Shown piece by piece: positions 63,189-64,000 of a stretch of DNA of 64,000 nucleotides (within the stretch, counting starts at the first letter, position 1; every line of letters begins with the position of its first letter). The DNA comes from Lentibacillus populi. GTDB lineage: Bacteria > Bacillota > Bacilli > Bacillales > Amphibacillaceae. Where the stretch lies: contig BMJD01000005.1 in the NCBI GenBank assembly GCA_014642895.1, forward strand, positions 1 to 64,000. The letters are read 5' to 3'. Made by a program: the position numbers and the translations under genes. The notes below the pieces were generated by a model. It made no database searches and was not told where the DNA came from. It saw only the letters and a list, made by a program, of their open reading frames with translations.

Positions 63189-64000
63189 ATGCATGTAATG
63201 AAACCAATAGCCAGTACCCAAATTCCAGCTGATGATGAATGGCTGTATGAGGTGAAGTATGATGGCTTTCGCTGTGTCCTTGATTGGCAAGAGGGGCACA
63301 TTACATTGACAAGTAAAAATAATAAGGATCTAACCCCAAATTTTCCGGAGATTGCCGATTTTTGCTTAGCCCATCAGGAAAAGATTCAGTCGTTACTTCC
63401 GCTTAGACTGGATGGAGAACTGGTTGTATTAAATAATCCCTACCAGGCAAATTTTTCGTGGATACAAAAGCGTGGGAGATTGAAGAACAAAACATCGATT
63501 AAAAATAATGCGCAAACACGACCAGCAACATTTTTAGCATTCGATATAACGCTTTTAAAGGGAAAGGATGTAGCTCAGGAAAAATTTCAGCAGCGAAAAG
63601 ACATGCTGCAGGATTTTTTTAAAAAGGGAGCATTTCCCTTCAATATTTCATCGCTGCATCGTTTATGTTATGTCCCATATTATGAAAATCATGCCGAATT
63701 ATGGGACATTGTTTTTACATACAAAGGTGAAGGAATCGTTGCTAAACGAAAAAATAGTGTTTACGGAGCAGGCAAACACCATAATGATTGGTTTAAAATA
63801 AAAAATTGGCGTCAGGTCCAATGTGTGCTCAGCTATTTCGATCCCAATAATGATTATTTTACCGCAAACGTATACGAAAACAATGAATTGCTGGAAGTTG
63901 GCAAATGTAAACACAGCCCCGATTCAGAATCGATTCAAACATTGAAGCAATTATTTACTGAAAAGGGAAGTAAAAGCGGAGACGGATACAAGCTGCCACC
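63189..64000 (+). CDS. ligD: ATP-dependent DNA ligase LigD, partial (runs off the right edge)
   Basis: An open frame from ATG at 63189 (after GGGAGAGAGGTGTTTCGAAT) to the window end: 270 codons seen, with no stop. MHVMKPIASTQIPADDEWLY is followed by EVKYDGFR, with the adenylated lysine at K23. LDGELVVLN, FDITLLKGK, EGIVAKRKNSVYGAGK and WFKIKNWRQV are the ligase motifs. The B. subtilis orthologue has a C-terminal polymerase domain, which would lie beyond 64000. Divergent from ku with 183 bases between, so the two repair genes may share a control region. I see no unambiguous sigma-G promoter there. Confidence 0.93.
   Translation, partial: MHVMKPIASTQIPADDEWLYEVKYDGFRCVLDWQEGHITLTSKNNKDLTPNFPEIADFCLAHQEKIQSLLPLRLDGELVVLNNPYQANFSWIQKRGRLKNKTSIKNNAQTRPATFLAFDITLLKGKDVAQEKFQQRKDMLQDFFKKGAFPFNISSLHRLCYVPYYENHAELWDIVFTYKGEGIVAKRKNSVYGAGKHHNDWFKIKNWRQVQCVLSYFDPNNDYFTANVYENNELLEVGKCKHSPDSESIQTLKQLFTEKGSKSGDGYKLP

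Overview
This window looks like chromosome of a low-GC, endospore-forming Bacillaceae, most like the Oceanobacillus/Virgibacillus/Lentibacillus group. The reasons are the gene order tdk-rpmE2-rho-glpX-murA2-tal-fbaA-spo0F-pyrG-rpoE, the sporulation and germination genes (spo0F, gerQ), strong Shine-Dalgarno sites, and the many dispersed intergenic repeats. The genus is an inference. No rRNA, tRNA, CRISPR array or full insertion sequence was seen.

Region 1 (1-16600, minus strand) is a type VIIb secretion locus. It reads esxA-esaA-essA-esaB-essB-essC, the Staphylococcus order rather than the B. subtilis yuk/yue order. It continues into two small helical partner genes (YwqH- and YwqI-like), one LXG polymorphic toxin with a glycine-rich membrane-type C-terminus, a multi-spanning membrane protein (candidate immunity protein) and a DUF4176 protein. 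Beyond it lies a graveyard of toxin/immunity debris: a second copy of part of the LXG gene, a frameshifted lipoprotein, orphan membrane proteins and a decayed LXG tail.

Region 2 (17000-28700, minus) holds housekeeping genes: thymidine kinase, zinc-independent L31, Rho, class II fructose bisphosphatase, MurA2, transaldolase, FBP aldolase, Spo0F, CTP synthase and RNA polymerase delta. A sequence-level match to the B. subtilis pyrG reiterative-transcription attenuator lies between rpoE and pyrG. Region 3 (28900-40200, minus) is a fatty/branched acyl-CoA degradation cluster: fadF, thiolase, hydroxyacyl-CoA dehydrogenase, two acyl-CoA dehydrogenases, a TetR regulator and the fused B12-dependent mutase IcmF. 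Palindromes resembling FadR operators precede fadF and the thiolase gene.

Region 4 (40400-54300) has argS, ywiB, a class A PBP, ywhD, ywgA, ywfO, lipL, pta, hemQ, gerQ, ywdK and ywdI. A badly decayed cwlJ lies directly upstream of intact gerQ. Region 5 (54300-64000) has a YerD-type glutamate synthase domain protein, a phasin-like protein with an AarF/UbiB kinase, a YjiH-type transporter, a sugar-nucleotide reductase-like protein, a membrane acyltransferase, and the divergent Ku and LigD genes of non-homologous end joining. LigD runs off the right edge.

The least explained signals are three families of intergenic repeats: (i) arrays of a degenerate 21-nt unit at three loci, (ii) hairpin/MITE-like elements ending in TGTTCAAAAAGTC, and (iii) modular elements that start with AAGAAAGTATAAAAATC and end with GCGCCTTTGTTC. 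Starts were moved downstream of the longest open frame wherever a good Shine-Dalgarno and family length supported it.
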